Shown here in pieces: positions 44,987 through 54,832 of a DNA stretch of 64,000 nucleotides (its first letter is position 1; each line of letters opens with the position of its first letter). The stretch is taken from assembly GCA_035304385.1 (NCBI GenBank), contig DATGQD010000065.1, positions 1 through 64,000 on the forward strand, in the 5' to 3' direction. The notes beneath the pieces were generated by a model. The model did not search any database, was not told the DNA's origin, and was given only the letters and a program-made list of their open reading frames with translations. Source of the DNA: ZC4RG29 sp035304385 (GTDB taxonomy: Bacteria > Bacteroidota > Bacteroidia > Cytophagales > Cyclobacteriaceae). The translations under genes and the position numbers were made by a program.

Positions 44987-46078
44987 CTACTGGTAAATGT
45001 ATTCTATTTTGCCTTTTACGGCGTCATACGAATATGTGCTCATTAGCAGACGGTGATTTTCCTCTGCCGTGCGCGTAATCCTCTCTCGATCGGTATTCCA
45101 GTCGCTTACGAATGCATGGATCGCGTCTGCGAATTCTTGCGGACTGATGTCATCGGCCATGTAGCTGTTGTGTTTGTTCAGAATGTCGATAATACCATTG
45201 GCCGGCGTAACGATAAGGGGAAGTTTGTAAAGCATCGCTTCGAGGATCGTAAAGGGAAGTCCTTCAAAACGGGAAGGTAACAGCAAGGCGTCAAAGTTAG
45301 GCATCAATCGAAATGCTTCATTGATTTTTCCAAGGAACACCGCCTTGTCTTTCAGTTCCGGACTTTCGAGTTCCTTGCGAACATATGCCTCTTCTTCACC
45401 GTACCCAACTATGTGTGCTTTGACATTGGGAACCGTGACCTGTTTCAGAGCCTCAATAAGAATATCGGTTCCCTTCTGCGCGCATAGTCTGCCGATATAG
45501 AGGAAATTAATAGAGTCTTTGGATAGAGGGTAATTCTTTATGACTTCATAGTTACCTGAGGCTGGATTGAGATAATTCTGAACCACAACGTACTTGTTAG
45601 ACTGCTTATCCGAAACATAGTGCCGGAAAGTTCTGCATTCGCTATCCGAAACCAAGAATACGATGTCTGTCAGGCGGAGCAGCATCCGCTCTCCCCGCAC
45701 GTATCCCTGACGTATAACAAATGGAAGCGAACGCGGGAAGAAGCCGTTTGGGGTGTATACAACTTTAGTCCTTTTACGAAAGACTTTCACAAATCTTGCG
45801 AAAGACCCTGCCCCCCGACCATGAACATGTAATATATCAATACCATTCTTTCGACAGTACTCCAAGATGAGTTTCAGATTAAGAACCAGGTTAGGCCCTC
45901 TGAGTCTCATCACCTTTTCGGGTAGAAGGGTTTTCCGGAAGTGCTGGAGAAACACGCCCTCGTTACCAGCTACATGATGATCGTATTCAGGAAAGTCTTC
46001 CACTAACCGTTTGAGGGTTAATGGACCACCCCCTGTGTCCATTGAATAGCTAACGTGAAGAATCTTTTTTTTCGACAT
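44987..46078 (-). CDS. Glycosyltransferase family 4
   Basis: A 363-residue GT-B enzyme beginning KKKILHVSYSMDTGGGPLTL. The donor half starts INFLYIGRLCAQKGTDILI and has the intact E-x7-E motif in FEGLPFTILEAM. The ATG at 46078 was preferred over the TTG one codon earlier. Its start overlaps the end of the Wzy-like gene by 29 bases, placing it in a run of four coupled minus-strand genes from 48.4 kb to 43.1 kb. Confidence 0.89.
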   Translation of the reverse strand: MSKKKILHVSYSMDTGGGPLTLKRLVEDFPEYDHHVAGNEGVFLQHFRKTLLPEKVMRLRGPNLVLNLKLILEYCRKNGIDILHVHGRGAGSFARFVKVFRKRTKVVYTPNGFFPRSLPFVIRQGYVRGERMLLRLTDIVFLVSDSECRTFRHYVSDKQSNKYVVVQNYLNPASGNYEVIKNYPLSKDSINFLYIGRLCAQKGTDILIEALKQVTVPNVKAHIVGYGEEEAYVRKELESPELKDKAVFLGKINEAFRLMPNFDALLLPSRFEGLPFTILEAMLYKLPLIVTPANGIIDILNKHNSYMADDISPQEFADAIHAFVSDWNTDRERITRTAEENHRLLMSTYSYDAVKGKIEYIYQ

Positions 46079-47279
46079 CAATCAGAAAAAGTAAAGTTGA
46101 AAAAAAGGCAAAGAAAAGAATTCCCTTATTCCGATCAAGTAAGGACTCAGGTTGACAGGCGATCATGAATAAGAATATGAAGGCAACGCCAATAATATTT
46201 TGCTCACGCAATCCCTTCCATAACAAAGTCCCAAGAAGCATCAGGAACACTAGCAGACCAATGATTCCCGCTGATGCCGTAATCTCTAAAAATTCATTAT
46301 GAAAATTGTACTGATCCTGATACGGCTCCGTATAGCCCTTGTTAAGGTAACACGAAAGCGCAGCCTTGGTAACGTCCCCCAGTCCATGCCCAAAGATCGG
46401 TTTCTCTTTAATAACCTCAATTGCACAGTCGAACGTCATGCTTCTGGGGTCATCTCCAAAGGAGTTGATGGCTGCCATAACACGACTGCTCAGATAAGGA
46501 ATTTTCATGAATAATATCGAAGCGACGACTACGGCGGACAATATGGCGAGGACTCGGGTAATGGCTATTTTCCTATCGCGCCATGCTTTCCCCAGGAGTG
46601 CGAGAGATAGAGCCAGCATGGCGAGCAGCGATATCCGCGACCCGAGGAGTGCCATAAACGCGAACAGGAAAAGATAAGAACCGAGATAATAGATTCGGTA
46701 TTTTTTCTCCCCGTACAATGCATAGTAAGCCGCCAAAATCGACGCAAACGCCACGAAAAGGGCATAGTAGCTAGCATTCAATCCAAGCGTTTCGTGTATG
46801 ATCCAGCAGTAGTAGCTTAAGTATTCTCTGTCCTTCAGCAGTCTTTGAAAATTAAAATCATGAACGACATAAGTGGAAATGATGCTGTATACTGCGCAGC
46901 ATAGGCATACACCAATAAAGGCCTTTAGCAGGAGCGCCTTGTCCTTACTTGTGATACTGAAAGAAGCCAGCGTCAGAGGTATTGCCAGCAGGTTAAGGCG
47001 CTTTTCCAGAAGCCGCATGCCTTCTTTGACGTCAGACGAGGTAACCGCCGATGCGATGATCACTAAGAGGTACGCGAGGATTAGCTTCAGCACAACTGAT
47101 TCTTTAAGTACCTCTAGCGTTATGTTGAATTTTCTTCCTATCAGCCAGTATAGCGCTATGATCCCCACAACAACCGAGCTGATTCCAACCTTCAGGGGAA
47201 TAGAAATGACGAGGCTGGCCAGGAGTATCCGCTCCACGGCATAGTTGTATTGCGTCAACCTGGAGATAAGATTCGTCAT
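46050..47279 (-). CDS. O-antigen ligase/polymerase-like membrane protein
   Basis: A 409-residue protein with about eleven membrane segments. The large periplasmic loop contains GHGLGDVTKAALSCYLNKGY and YNFHNEFLEITASAGIIGLL, which fits the Wzy_C/O-antigen ligase motif (H-N-x-F/Y/L-E with an upstream G-x-G). This motif is better preserved here than in the copy at 39411. The start overlaps the upstream glycosyltransferase stop (ATGA). One of the two paralogues may be the polymerase and the other the ligase. Confidence 0.8.
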   Translation of the reverse strand: MTNLISRLTQYNYAVERILLASLVISIPLKVGISSVVVGIIALYWLIGRKFNITLEVLKESVVLKLILAYLLVIIASAVTSSDVKEGMRLLEKRLNLLAIPLTLASFSITSKDKALLLKAFIGVCLCCAVYSIISTYVVHDFNFQRLLKDREYLSYYCWIIHETLGLNASYYALFVAFASILAAYYALYGEKKYRIYYLGSYLFLFAFMALLGSRISLLAMLALSLALLGKAWRDRKIAITRVLAILSAVVVASILFMKIPYLSSRVMAAINSFGDDPRSMTFDCAIEVIKEKPIFGHGLGDVTKAALSCYLNKGYTEPYQDQYNFHNEFLEITASAGIIGLLVFLMLLGTLLWKGLREQNIIGVAFIFLFMIACQPESLLDRNKGILFFAFFSTLLFLIDVEKKDSSR

Positions 47280-48379
47280 TTGATACGGTGGCGTCGCAGG
47301 CAACTTAGTAGCACTTCTTCATACTCTCTTGTGATTCTTTTTGGGTGATATTTCATCAACGTGTTCTCTCGAATGCGTGTACTGTCTAATTCCAGATACT
47401 CTCGTGAACGGATCTTATTCGCAAATGCTTCAAGGTCATCGTCAGGAATAAGCCATCCATTGAAGCCGTTTTCGATTAGCTCTTCAGTACCTCCGGGGCT
47501 GTGGAAGGCAATCACAGGTATGCCACATGCATGGGCTTCTAATACCACATTCGGGAGACCCTCATAGTACGAAGTAAGCAGGAAGCAATGTGATTCTCTG
47601 AGATACTTAAATGGGTTGGGCTGGACACCCATAAACTCTACTTTATCTCCCAGAGCAAGTTCCTTGCGTAACTTTATCAGCTCGTCTTTGAGGCTTCCTT
47701 CGCCCAGTATTCGCAGATGAAAGGGAAATTCCTTAAGCAGGTGCATTATTCTCAATAGCCGGTCAAACCCCTTCTGCGGCTCAAGTCGCCCTATACTAAG
47801 CAGCTGCATTGTAGTCGTACCTGGATTCCGTGTTTCCGTATTTGGAAGACTTTCTGCTAAAGGCGTGACCGGATTGTATATTACTGTGGTTTTCTTTGTG
47901 TCGACGGCATAATACTGTATTAAGTCGTTCTTCATGTACTCGGACTGACAAATAATGAAATCCAGTTTGTTATAAATTGTCCGGTACAGTAGATTGAACA
48001 ACCATGAAAGTTTCTCATTCTTATGGCTGGAACTTATGGTATTTGCTTCACGTGCAACAAAAAGAATGCGCCTTGAGGAGAAGATTCGAAGAAAGGCCAT
48101 GATCAGATTCAGGTGACTCAATGTAGAAAGCACGATGTCTGGCCTTTCCTTTCTGATCAATCGATATAAGGCGAAAAGTGAGTTCTTCGTATTCTTGAAG
48201 GCGAATTGAATGATGCGAATATCCTTTGGGACAAGCTCGTAGTAGTGGCCCGTCCGGGGAACCAGTAGAACAAGGGTGATATCAAATCGATTCCTGTCGA
48301 ACTCTTGTAGTAATGATACAAAGACCCGTTGTGCGCCACCACTGTTTAGGTCTGGGATGACGAAAAAAATCTTGGTCAT
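47276..48379 (-). CDS. Glycosyltransferase family 4
   Basis: A 367-residue GT-B enzyme. The N-terminus reads TKIFFVIPDLNSGGAQRVFV, with the GGAxR turn of GalNAc- and GlcNAc-type GT4 enzymes. The donor domain starts MQLLSIGRLEPQKGFDRLLR and has YYEGLPNVVLEAHACG with an intact E-x7-E. The open frame extends 21 codons upstream into the asnB end, but the methionine at 48379 fits the family. It is coupled by ATGA overlap to the Wzy-like gene. Confidence 0.89.
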   Translation of the reverse strand: MTKIFFVIPDLNSGGAQRVFVSLLQEFDRNRFDITLVLLVPRTGHYYELVPKDIRIIQFAFKNTKNSLFALYRLIRKERPDIVLSTLSHLNLIMAFLRIFSSRRILFVAREANTISSSHKNEKLSWLFNLLYRTIYNKLDFIICQSEYMKNDLIQYYAVDTKKTTVIYNPVTPLAESLPNTETRNPGTTTMQLLSIGRLEPQKGFDRLLRIMHLLKEFPFHLRILGEGSLKDELIKLRKELALGDKVEFMGVQPNPFKYLRESHCFLLTSYYEGLPNVVLEAHACGIPVIAFHSPGGTEELIENGFNGWLIPDDDLEAFANKIRSREYLELDSTRIRENTLMKYHPKRITREYEEVLLSCLRRHRIK

Positions 48380-48410
48380 AACCGTGTCATGGCGTCCTCT
48401 GGGTTTTCCT

Positions 48411-50318
48411 TCATTCCATCCAGCGTTCATACCACATTTCAAACATGAGCAGGAACCACAGTTTGGTTACATTGAACTTCTGGCCTCCAAAGAATGCCGT
48501 TCTGAGGGTCTCTATTTTATCCGGATTAAACAATCCGTTTCTGCGAATTCGTGTGGTGTCCAGATATTGTTCAACAAGAGGTCTCAGGGCGTCTTTGAGC
48601 CACATTTCAACAGGGACTCCAAATCCCATCTTGGGTCGGTCCAAGAGCTCCTGTGGGATGTAAGTGTGAGCAAGTTGCTTGAGCAAGTATTTGCCGGTTC
48701 CGTCGCGATATTTGTAATGCCCGGGCAACTGGGCAACAAATTCAATGATGCGATGATCGAGGAACGGTTCCCTTCCTTCCAGGGAAACAGACATCGTCGC
48801 TCGATCAACCTTTGTAAGAATGTCATCCAACAGGTATGTCTTGTAGTCGGTAGCCAGCATTTTGTGGAGGTCACTCTCTTCATGATCCAATCGCTCGTCG
48901 AAGAATGTTAATTGCTCTGAATAGGACTGATCTGCCGCAATCAGGTCATCGAGCTCCATCTCCCCGTAGATTTGATTCAAGGCCTTGAAGACCGAGTTGA
49001 TATCTTTTTGATCCTGCAGAATCTGACTGATCTTATAAATACGAGTGTCGATATTATAGGCACGCTTGAACAGACGCTGCCACAGAGGACCGGTGGTTTT
49101 TAGCGTTGAGGCAAATACTCTCGCTGCAGGCGTTGGTATGCGGCTGAACTTCCTGAAATACTCAAGAAAGACTTTGTACTTGTCGTAACCTGCAAAGATT
49201 TCATCCCCGGCGTCCGCAGAAAGCGCTACTTTCACGTCTCTGACGGCCACTTTGCTTACGAGGGTTGTTGGAATCCCTGAGCTGTCACCAAACGGTTCGT
49301 CGTATATGTGCGGAAGCTGTCTTAGCAGTTCGATGGCATCCTTTGATGAACAATATTGCTCTGTATGCTCGGTGCCGAGGTGATTGGCTATTGCCTTTGC
49401 GTGATGGGCCTCGTTGAATGAGGACTCATGGAATCCGATTGTGAATGTCTTTATTCGCTGTGTGCTGTGCTTCTGAAGAATGGCAGCGAGGATGGAGCTA
49501 TCATACCCCCCGCTGAGAAATACGCCCACCGGAACGTCAGCGACCATGCGGTAGTTGAATGCGGAGGTCAACAATTTGTCCACTTCACCCATCGCCTCGT
49601 CAAAGGAGATATCAAGCTTAGGTTTTTCGTAATAGTCGAGGACATTCCAGTAGACTTCTTCGTCCAGTTTTCGATCCTGGAGGCCGAGCGTAATATAGGA
49701 GCCCGGCTTCAGCTTAAAAGTGTTCTGAAAGATGGCGTGTGGTGTGGGAACGTATCCGTAGTTGAGAAACATTCTGACCGCAGCAATGTTGAGCTTCTTG
49801 CTGAATGCAGGGACAGCGTGGAATGACTTAAGTTCCGAGGCAAACAGCATACAACTGCCGTCCCAGAAGTAATATAATGGCTTTACACCTGCACGGTCGC
49901 GGAACAGGTAGACTCGATTTTGATTCTCGTCGTAGATCGCAAACGCAAACATACCGATGAAGCGGTCGACTGCCTTCGGACCCCATTCGATGAATGCCCT
50001 GAGAATTACTTCCGTGTCGCAGTGAGAAGTGAATTGGTGCCCGAGCTCTACAAGGGGTTTTCGGATTTCCTGGAAATTGTAGATCTCTCCATTGAATACG
50101 ATGTGGTAGCCTTGCGCGCTCATGGGCTGATGGCCAAGCGGCGAGAGGTCTATGATGGAGAGTCTGCGATGTCCGAGTCCAACTGTGGCTGTGGGAGCCC
50201 GAACGAGTAAATCACCCTTGTCGTCGGGGCCGCGATGAGCCAGGGCATCGCGCATCTGAACGAGGTGCTGCTGATCCAGTTTGTTGCTGAAGTCGATAAA
50301 TCCTGCTATTCCGCACAT
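48411..50318 (-). CDS. asnB: Glutamine-hydrolysing asparagine synthetase family protein
   Basis: A 635-residue amidotransferase. The N-terminal Ntn glutaminase has its nucleophile at Cys2 (MCGIAGFIDF), with RLSIIDLSPLGHQP and VFNGEIYNF. The synthetase domain has the PP-loop GVFLSGGYDSSILAAIL. In polysaccharide loci such proteins often amidate uronic acids of the polymer instead of making free asparagine, and this locus makes aminouronic acids, so that role is plausible. It starts the minus-strand run of glycosyltransferase genes and has its own -7-like element. Confidence 0.9.
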   Translation of the reverse strand: MCGIAGFIDFSNKLDQQHLVQMRDALAHRGPDDKGDLLVRAPTATVGLGHRRLSIIDLSPLGHQPMSAQGYHIVFNGEIYNFQEIRKPLVELGHQFTSHCDTEVILRAFIEWGPKAVDRFIGMFAFAIYDENQNRVYLFRDRAGVKPLYYFWDGSCMLFASELKSFHAVPAFSKKLNIAAVRMFLNYGYVPTPHAIFQNTFKLKPGSYITLGLQDRKLDEEVYWNVLDYYEKPKLDISFDEAMGEVDKLLTSAFNYRMVADVPVGVFLSGGYDSSILAAILQKHSTQRIKTFTIGFHESSFNEAHHAKAIANHLGTEHTEQYCSSKDAIELLRQLPHIYDEPFGDSSGIPTTLVSKVAVRDVKVALSADAGDEIFAGYDKYKVFLEYFRKFSRIPTPAARVFASTLKTTGPLWQRLFKRAYNIDTRIYKISQILQDQKDINSVFKALNQIYGEMELDDLIAADQSYSEQLTFFDERLDHEESDLHKMLATDYKTYLLDDILTKVDRATMSVSLEGREPFLDHRIIEFVAQLPGHYKYRDGTGKYLLKQLAHTYIPQELLDRPKMGFGVPVEMWLKDALRPLVEQYLDTTRIRRNGLFNPDKIETLRTAFFGGQKFNVTKLWFLLMFEMWYERWME

Positions 50319-50336
50319 TGTGGTTTTCCTGCGCCC

Positions 50337-50344
50337 AAAGATAG
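50337..50344 (-). promoter_or_regulatory. Candidate -7 element for the asnB-glycosyltransferase run
   Basis: On the minus strand this is TATCTTTG, a perfect TAnnTTTG, 18 bases before the asnB ATG. No convincing -33 box is seen. Confidence 0.45.
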
Positions 50345-50418
50345 CATTTTGTGGTGAGCCGTATGGTTACCGTGTGGTCAGCAGTTCATCCATTCCTTGA
50401 GGATGGGGGGAATTGTCC

Positions 50419-50426
50419 TAAATTTG
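50419..50426 (+). promoter_or_regulatory. Candidate -7 element for the T9SS cargo gene
   Basis: TAAATTTG fits TAnnTTTG and ends only four bases before the ATG at 50431. If used, the message would be nearly leaderless, or translation would begin at the in-frame GTG at 50452. Confidence 0.4.
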
Positions 50427-50430
50427 TTGG

Positions 50431-52476
50431 ATGGAGGCACTTTTTCAAGTTGTGCGTAAGGCCCCCGTCGTACTTTCAATCGTTGTCATAGCCGCACCCT
50501 TGCTCTTTTGCAGTGCATACGCGGCAGCTACGGACAACGATACGGTTCTTTTTGTAAACACTGCTGATATCAGCGAACCAGGAGCTATCGAGATTGTAAA
50601 TACTTCTGAAAAGGACGTACGGTTTAGGTTTACCGTAAACGAGCGTGGACTCTTCAAGACTTCGGACGAAATCATCAATTTTATCGAAACTATGCCAGAG
50701 GAGTATCCTGGTGAGTCGATGATTCGAAAGGTTTGGCGTTTCACACGATCGTTTCGCTATCATAACGTACCGCTTGCGGAGCACTGTTGGTATTCTTCCA
50801 ATCCGCTAACAATGTTTAATTCTCTGGGCTTCGGCTTTTGCGGCGAGGCTGCGGCTATGAACTACATCCTGTGGTCAAAGCTGGGATACCCTGTACGTTA
50901 CTGGGACCTCGGAGGGATTCATGTGGTGTCTGAAGTTTTCCACGACGGCAGATGGGAGCTGTATGATTCTGATTGTGAAGTTTATTATCTTAATAGAGAA
51001 AATCTTGTAGCGGGAGTCGAGGAGCTCGCAATGGACACAACCTTGATCACCGAGCCACTATCTGCTTTTACCTTTGATACCCTGAACGTCTTTGGCCTTA
51101 GCCCACCTGCCGCAAACTATGCCTACCAGTACGCCTACTCAAGGCTTGTGGCAACCGCTTACGCCGGACCGAAGATATCCTCAGAGGATCCCGAAAGGCA
51201 GAATACCTGTCGCTATGTGAACTACATGGAACCGCTCAATGGGTATGACGATGAATTTATTCTCCCACGTGGGGGAAAGATCAAAATATGGGACCGCAGA
51301 AGCGCCCCTCTCGTGGTCTCGCCCTATAACCGTGACGCAGGTTGGGAAATCGAATACTTCGCGAGTCTTTCGCTAACCATTCCTGCAGGATGGAAAGGTA
51401 CCCTGCCCTTTCTCCCTCTTATAGTTCATGATATAAGTGGAAGTGGAACTATCACGATTCCAGGGAACAATGGGATGCGATATTTTGTCGAAGCGTTCGA
51501 GATCGGGTCGTTCGAATTGAATTTATTGTTGGAGAGCTACTGGTCGCCAACAGAAGGAATGGAGGTGGACGCCGTTGGCGACGTTACAATAGAGTTTCTG
51601 ATTAATCCACTATTGTTTAACAAGCTACCCTATAACCTGCTGTCGCTGTCGGGTGAAGGAGTCGAGGAACTACAAGTGAACGGTTTTGTTCGCGTCGAAG
51701 ATCCTGATATCAAAACTGCAGACGGAAGTGACATAATTTGTTTTGGTGGACTGAAACTTAACGCCACCCATTACGGAGCGCTGGACTACGTATGGTACTA
51801 CAACGGGGAAATAATTGCCGGTGAAACATCCAGTAGCCTCGTAGCCAACAAGGAAGGTAACTACTACGTGCAAATCCGCACACCGTCTGGAAGATACGTT
51901 GGCCAGTCACCTCCGATATACCTTCGCGACTTCGCGATTCCGGAGATTGAATTTCCGGAAGAAGTCTATGTTTTTCCTGGCGCGTCTATTGACCTTTCTG
52001 AGGACGTCAAGGAGTACATGCTGGATCAAAATGCTGACTTTGAACTTCAATGGAGGCTTTATGGCGAGGAGTTAGGAGGGCCCCGTACGTTGTCGAACAC
52101 TGAACTCGTTCCCACACGTAACGGCTTGTATCAAGCTGTAGTCTCCGGCGATTATTGCACGCAGGTAAGTAATCCGTTTTATGTCGTGCTGATGAACGAA
52201 AATTATTCGGTGAATGGTGTTAATGTTCGGTTCTTTCCAAATCCCTTTGTCGACAAATTTTATCTTGAGTTCATCCCTTTGGATAACATTTCGGGAAAAA
52301 TGATATCGGCCTGGCTTCACGATTCCTACGGCAGAGAGATATGGCGTGTGGATCATAGTGTGGCCGGCCAGAAGTATGAGATCGAGGTCGATGGTTTTGG
52401 CCTGGCCTCAGGATTGTATCTTCTCGAAGTGGACGTTGGCGGTGAACGCAGGACCATCAAACTGATTAAGAAATAA
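50431..52476 (+). CDS. Secreted transglutaminase-like protein with T9SS C-terminal sorting domain
   Basis: A 681-residue exported protein. A signal peptide spans about residues 1-32. A transglutaminase/NlpC-like papain-fold core has a plausible catalytic triad: C137 in GFGFCGEAAAMN, H164 in GGIHVVSEV and D179 in ELYDSD. Beta-rich regions follow, including an Ig-like segment with LDYVWYYNGEIIAGE (about residues 445-500). The last ~80 residues, with VRFFPNPFVDKFYLEF and ASGLYLLEV ending in TIKLIKK, are a type A T9SS sorting domain, so the product should be secreted or surface-attached. Transcription is divergent from asnB. An in-frame GTG at 50452 is an alternative start that keeps the signal. 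Substrate unknown. Confidence 0.78.
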   Translation: MEALFQVVRKAPVVLSIVVIAAPLLFCSAYAAATDNDTVLFVNTADISEPGAIEIVNTSEKDVRFRFTVNERGLFKTSDEIINFIETMPEEYPGESMIRKVWRFTRSFRYHNVPLAEHCWYSSNPLTMFNSLGFGFCGEAAAMNYILWSKLGYPVRYWDLGGIHVVSEVFHDGRWELYDSDCEVYYLNRENLVAGVEELAMDTTLITEPLSAFTFDTLNVFGLSPPAANYAYQYAYSRLVATAYAGPKISSEDPERQNTCRYVNYMEPLNGYDDEFILPRGGKIKIWDRRSAPLVVSPYNRDAGWEIEYFASLSLTIPAGWKGTLPFLPLIVHDISGSGTITIPGNNGMRYFVEAFEIGSFELNLLLESYWSPTEGMEVDAVGDVTIEFLINPLLFNKLPYNLLSLSGEGVEELQVNGFVRVEDPDIKTADGSDIICFGGLKLNATHYGALDYVWYYNGEIIAGETSSSLVANKEGNYYVQIRTPSGRYVGQSPPIYLRDFAIPEIEFPEEVYVFPGASIDLSEDVKEYMLDQNADFELQWRLYGEELGGPRTLSNTELVPTRNGLYQAVVSGDYCTQVSNPFYVVLMNENYSVNGVNVRFFPNPFVDKFYLEFIPLDNISGKMISAWLHDSYGREIWRVDHSVAGQKYEIEVDGFGLASGLYLLEVDVGGERRTIKLIKK

Positions 52477-52502
52477 ACCTACCTTTCGCTGTTCAATCGG
52501 CG

Positions 52503-53240
52503 TTATCTCTTTTCCAAATAAAAGATATTGCAAGAACTTCCAAGTATGCCGCTGAGTTTCTTCCGTGCTCGAAGCGACAGCCTACGTCCCAAAGCCATTT
52601 CACCCGTGTAAAAAAGTCTGTTCTTGTCTATTCGAACTACCTTCCATCCCGTTTTCTTAAACAAAGACTTCCATGCGTAGGCACTGAAGAGATACAATTC
52701 TGAAATGACGTTGCCACGCTCGCCATGTCGCAGGGGGAGCAACTTGCGAAGCAGGGAAACCTTCGCTACCTCAGTGTCGGTGCCTGGAGCGGACTTTCCT
52801 TTCCCTGATCGGAACAGGCTCTTTATTCTTACCCAATAGTAGGTTAGTGATGACCAGAAACGCCACGAGGCACTGGGCATTACGTGGATGCATAACCCCT
52901 CATCCTTAAGGACACGGTTTACTTCCCTTTGGAAAGACTCAACATGAGGAATGTGTTCCAGAACGTTAGAGCTGAACACAATGTCAAAGGTTTTTTCGGG
53001 AAAGGGGATATGCTGACCGTCGTAGATTTTTACGTCCCATACTCTTACATGCCGGTAATCGTAGTTGATGTAATTTCCGACGACATCTATCCCCTCGACC
53101 TCATGGCCATACGAAGCCAGTTGCTTCGCTTGCCATCCGGCACCTGACCCTATCTCCAGAATCCTGGCCCCTGCCGGAATGTCCCGGGCAATTCGCTCCA
53201 GTTCCTGAACCCTTATTTCCCGCAAGAACTCAAAGTCCAT
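52503..53240 (-). CDS. SAM-dependent methyltransferase
   Basis: A 245-residue class I methyltransferase. The SAM loop is ILEIGSGAGWQAKQL (about residues 24-38), followed by IPFPEKTFDIVFSSNVLEHI and LKDEGLCIHVMPS. A basic C-terminal region (RRLSLRARKKL) may contact membranes. It is the second of two minus-strand genes, 17 bases after the flippase gene, so it probably modifies the same lipid-linked glycan. Confidence 0.84.
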   Translation of the reverse strand: MDFEFLREIRVQELERIARDIPAGARILEIGSGAGWQAKQLASYGHEVEGIDVVGNYINYDYRHVRVWDVKIYDGQHIPFPEKTFDIVFSSNVLEHIPHVESFQREVNRVLKDEGLCIHVMPSASWRFWSSLTYYWVRIKSLFRSGKGKSAPGTDTEVAKVSLLRKLLPLRHGERGNVISELYLFSAYAWKSLFKKTGWKVVRIDKNRLFYTGEMALGRRLSLRARKKLSGILGSSCNIFYLEKR

Positions 53241-53257
53241 TTTTGACGACGAGAAGT

Positions 53258-54790
53258 TTAGTTGAATTTTTTCCTAAGGTCTCCCAAAAACTCGTAAATG
53301 TCGTTGTTTAGTCGAAGCATCCAGTTTGCCATAAACAACAGTGCTCCGTAAACGCTTCCTGCCAACAAGAGTCTTATATAGACTAACTCGGTTTCGACGA
53401 GTTGGTTGATACCCAGTACGGCTATCATGATCAGCAGGTTGACAATTCCGATCATAACCGCATAAGGAAATAGTTTTCCATATTGAATGAATTCCGTGAT
53501 TTGCCTGAGAAAGATCGCCAGCACAACAAAGTTGATTGCATACAGCGCCACGTATGCGTAAGTGTACCCGACAGGACCGAACGTCCGTATGAGAACGATT
53601 GTGAGTAACGCCAGCGCAACGTTGAAAGCAATTTGGTAATAGAATGAGACCCTTATTTTTTGGGTGGCCATGAGCAGCCTGGCTACGAGGACATTTATGC
53701 CGATGAACGGACACGCAATAATAAGGATTTCCAGAAATTGCGATATATGGGATCGTGATACCTCATCAAATCCGCCGTAACCGAAGAACAGGTAGGCAAT
53801 CTCATTGCTGAACGTATATACAAGCACTGATACCGGAATCAGAAGAAAGCACAGCAGACGTCCACTCTTCAGAAAAATTTCATTTATATTTGATAACTGT
53901 CCTCGGGCATAGGATTCGCTGAAACGTATTCCTACGACGGAGGCCAGCTGGGTCGCAATCATCGTGTTGGGGACCTCCGCGATTCGTAACCCGAGCGAAA
54001 GCGTCGTTATGTAACCTCCTGCATAGTCGCTGAGCAGGTACATGGGTAGGAATGCACTCGCTATGGTCGCCAGATATCCCATATTCGTGAATGTGAGGTT
54101 TCGCCATACCTGTTTCCCAAATGTTTCACCAGTGAGGATGAACTTCCAGTGCACGAGTTTGAGGAGAATAAATAGCTGTATTCCAATGCCCAGTGAAAAC
54201 CCGAGGATATTACCCCACATGATGCTGGGGATGCCAAAGCGGTCGTGACCAAGGACAACGAAAAGGATTACAACCAAACCGTTGATGGCGGATATAAGCA
54301 TCGGCAACGTAAAGTATCTTCGGGACGTCAGGACATCATTCAGGTAGAACGAGATACACTGGCAGATCAGCGCAGGCACGGAAAGTATAATGAGCAGACG
54401 GTTTTCTTCGAGTGTTGTAATACTGAACTGAGAAATCTTCGAGAATATGAATATGGGATCGGAATATACAATCAGCGCAATAACGGCGAGTAAGGACAAC
54501 AAGGAAAGAGAGTACCGGTTAAGAAAGCCTTCGAATGAGGCGCGACCGTTGCGTCCCTCTCTCATCATGGCTTCAGGGATGATCACCGAGCTGTTCATGT
54601 TTGACGTCAGATTGATAAAGAGAAAAATGGCGGTGTAACAAAAAAAGTAGACGTCGGTGCCTGCAGTTGCTCCGAAATAGAATGCGATCAACAGGTTGAC
54701 AAGGAAGACCAAACCCTTAGCCAAGGCATTCAATGAAATGGAATAGACCAATGCCTTTGGATAGGAGGTTGGCTTCAGAAGCTTCTTCAT
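53258..54790 (-). CDS. Lipid-linked oligosaccharide flippase (MurJ/MATE-like, MOP superfamily)
   Basis: A 510-residue membrane protein with about 13-14 helices. The start (KALVYSISLNALAKGLVFLVNLLIAFYFGATAGTD truncated here to its pattern) carries the A-x-A-x-x-T/G-D-V-Y-F motif of MurJ-type flippases, reading GATAGTDVYFFCY near residue 42. It is more MurJ-like than Wzx-like in this motif, but its place in a glycan locus suggests export of the undecaprenyl-linked repeat unit. It is divergent from a methyltransferase gene with only 42 bases between starts. Confidence 0.82.
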   Translation of the reverse strand: MKKLLKPTSYPKALVYSISLNALAKGLVFLVNLLIAFYFGATAGTDVYFFCYTAIFLFINLTSNMNSSVIIPEAMMREGRNGRASFEGFLNRYSLSLLSLLAVIALIVYSDPIFIFSKISQFSITTLEENRLLIILSVPALICQCISFYLNDVLTSRRYFTLPMLISAINGLVVILFVVLGHDRFGIPSIMWGNILGFSLGIGIQLFILLKLVHWKFILTGETFGKQVWRNLTFTNMGYLATIASAFLPMYLLSDYAGGYITTLSLGLRIAEVPNTMIATQLASVVGIRFSESYARGQLSNINEIFLKSGRLLCFLLIPVSVLVYTFSNEIAYLFFGYGGFDEVSRSHISQFLEILIIACPFIGINVLVARLLMATQKIRVSFYYQIAFNVALALLTIVLIRTFGPVGYTYAYVALYAINFVVLAIFLRQITEFIQYGKLFPYAVMIGIVNLLIMIAVLGINQLVETELVYIRLLLAGSVYGALLFMANWMLRLNNDIYEFLGDLRKKFN

Positions 54791-54832
54791 AACGAAAATC
54801 GATCTGCAATAATAGCTCAGAAGTCCGATATC

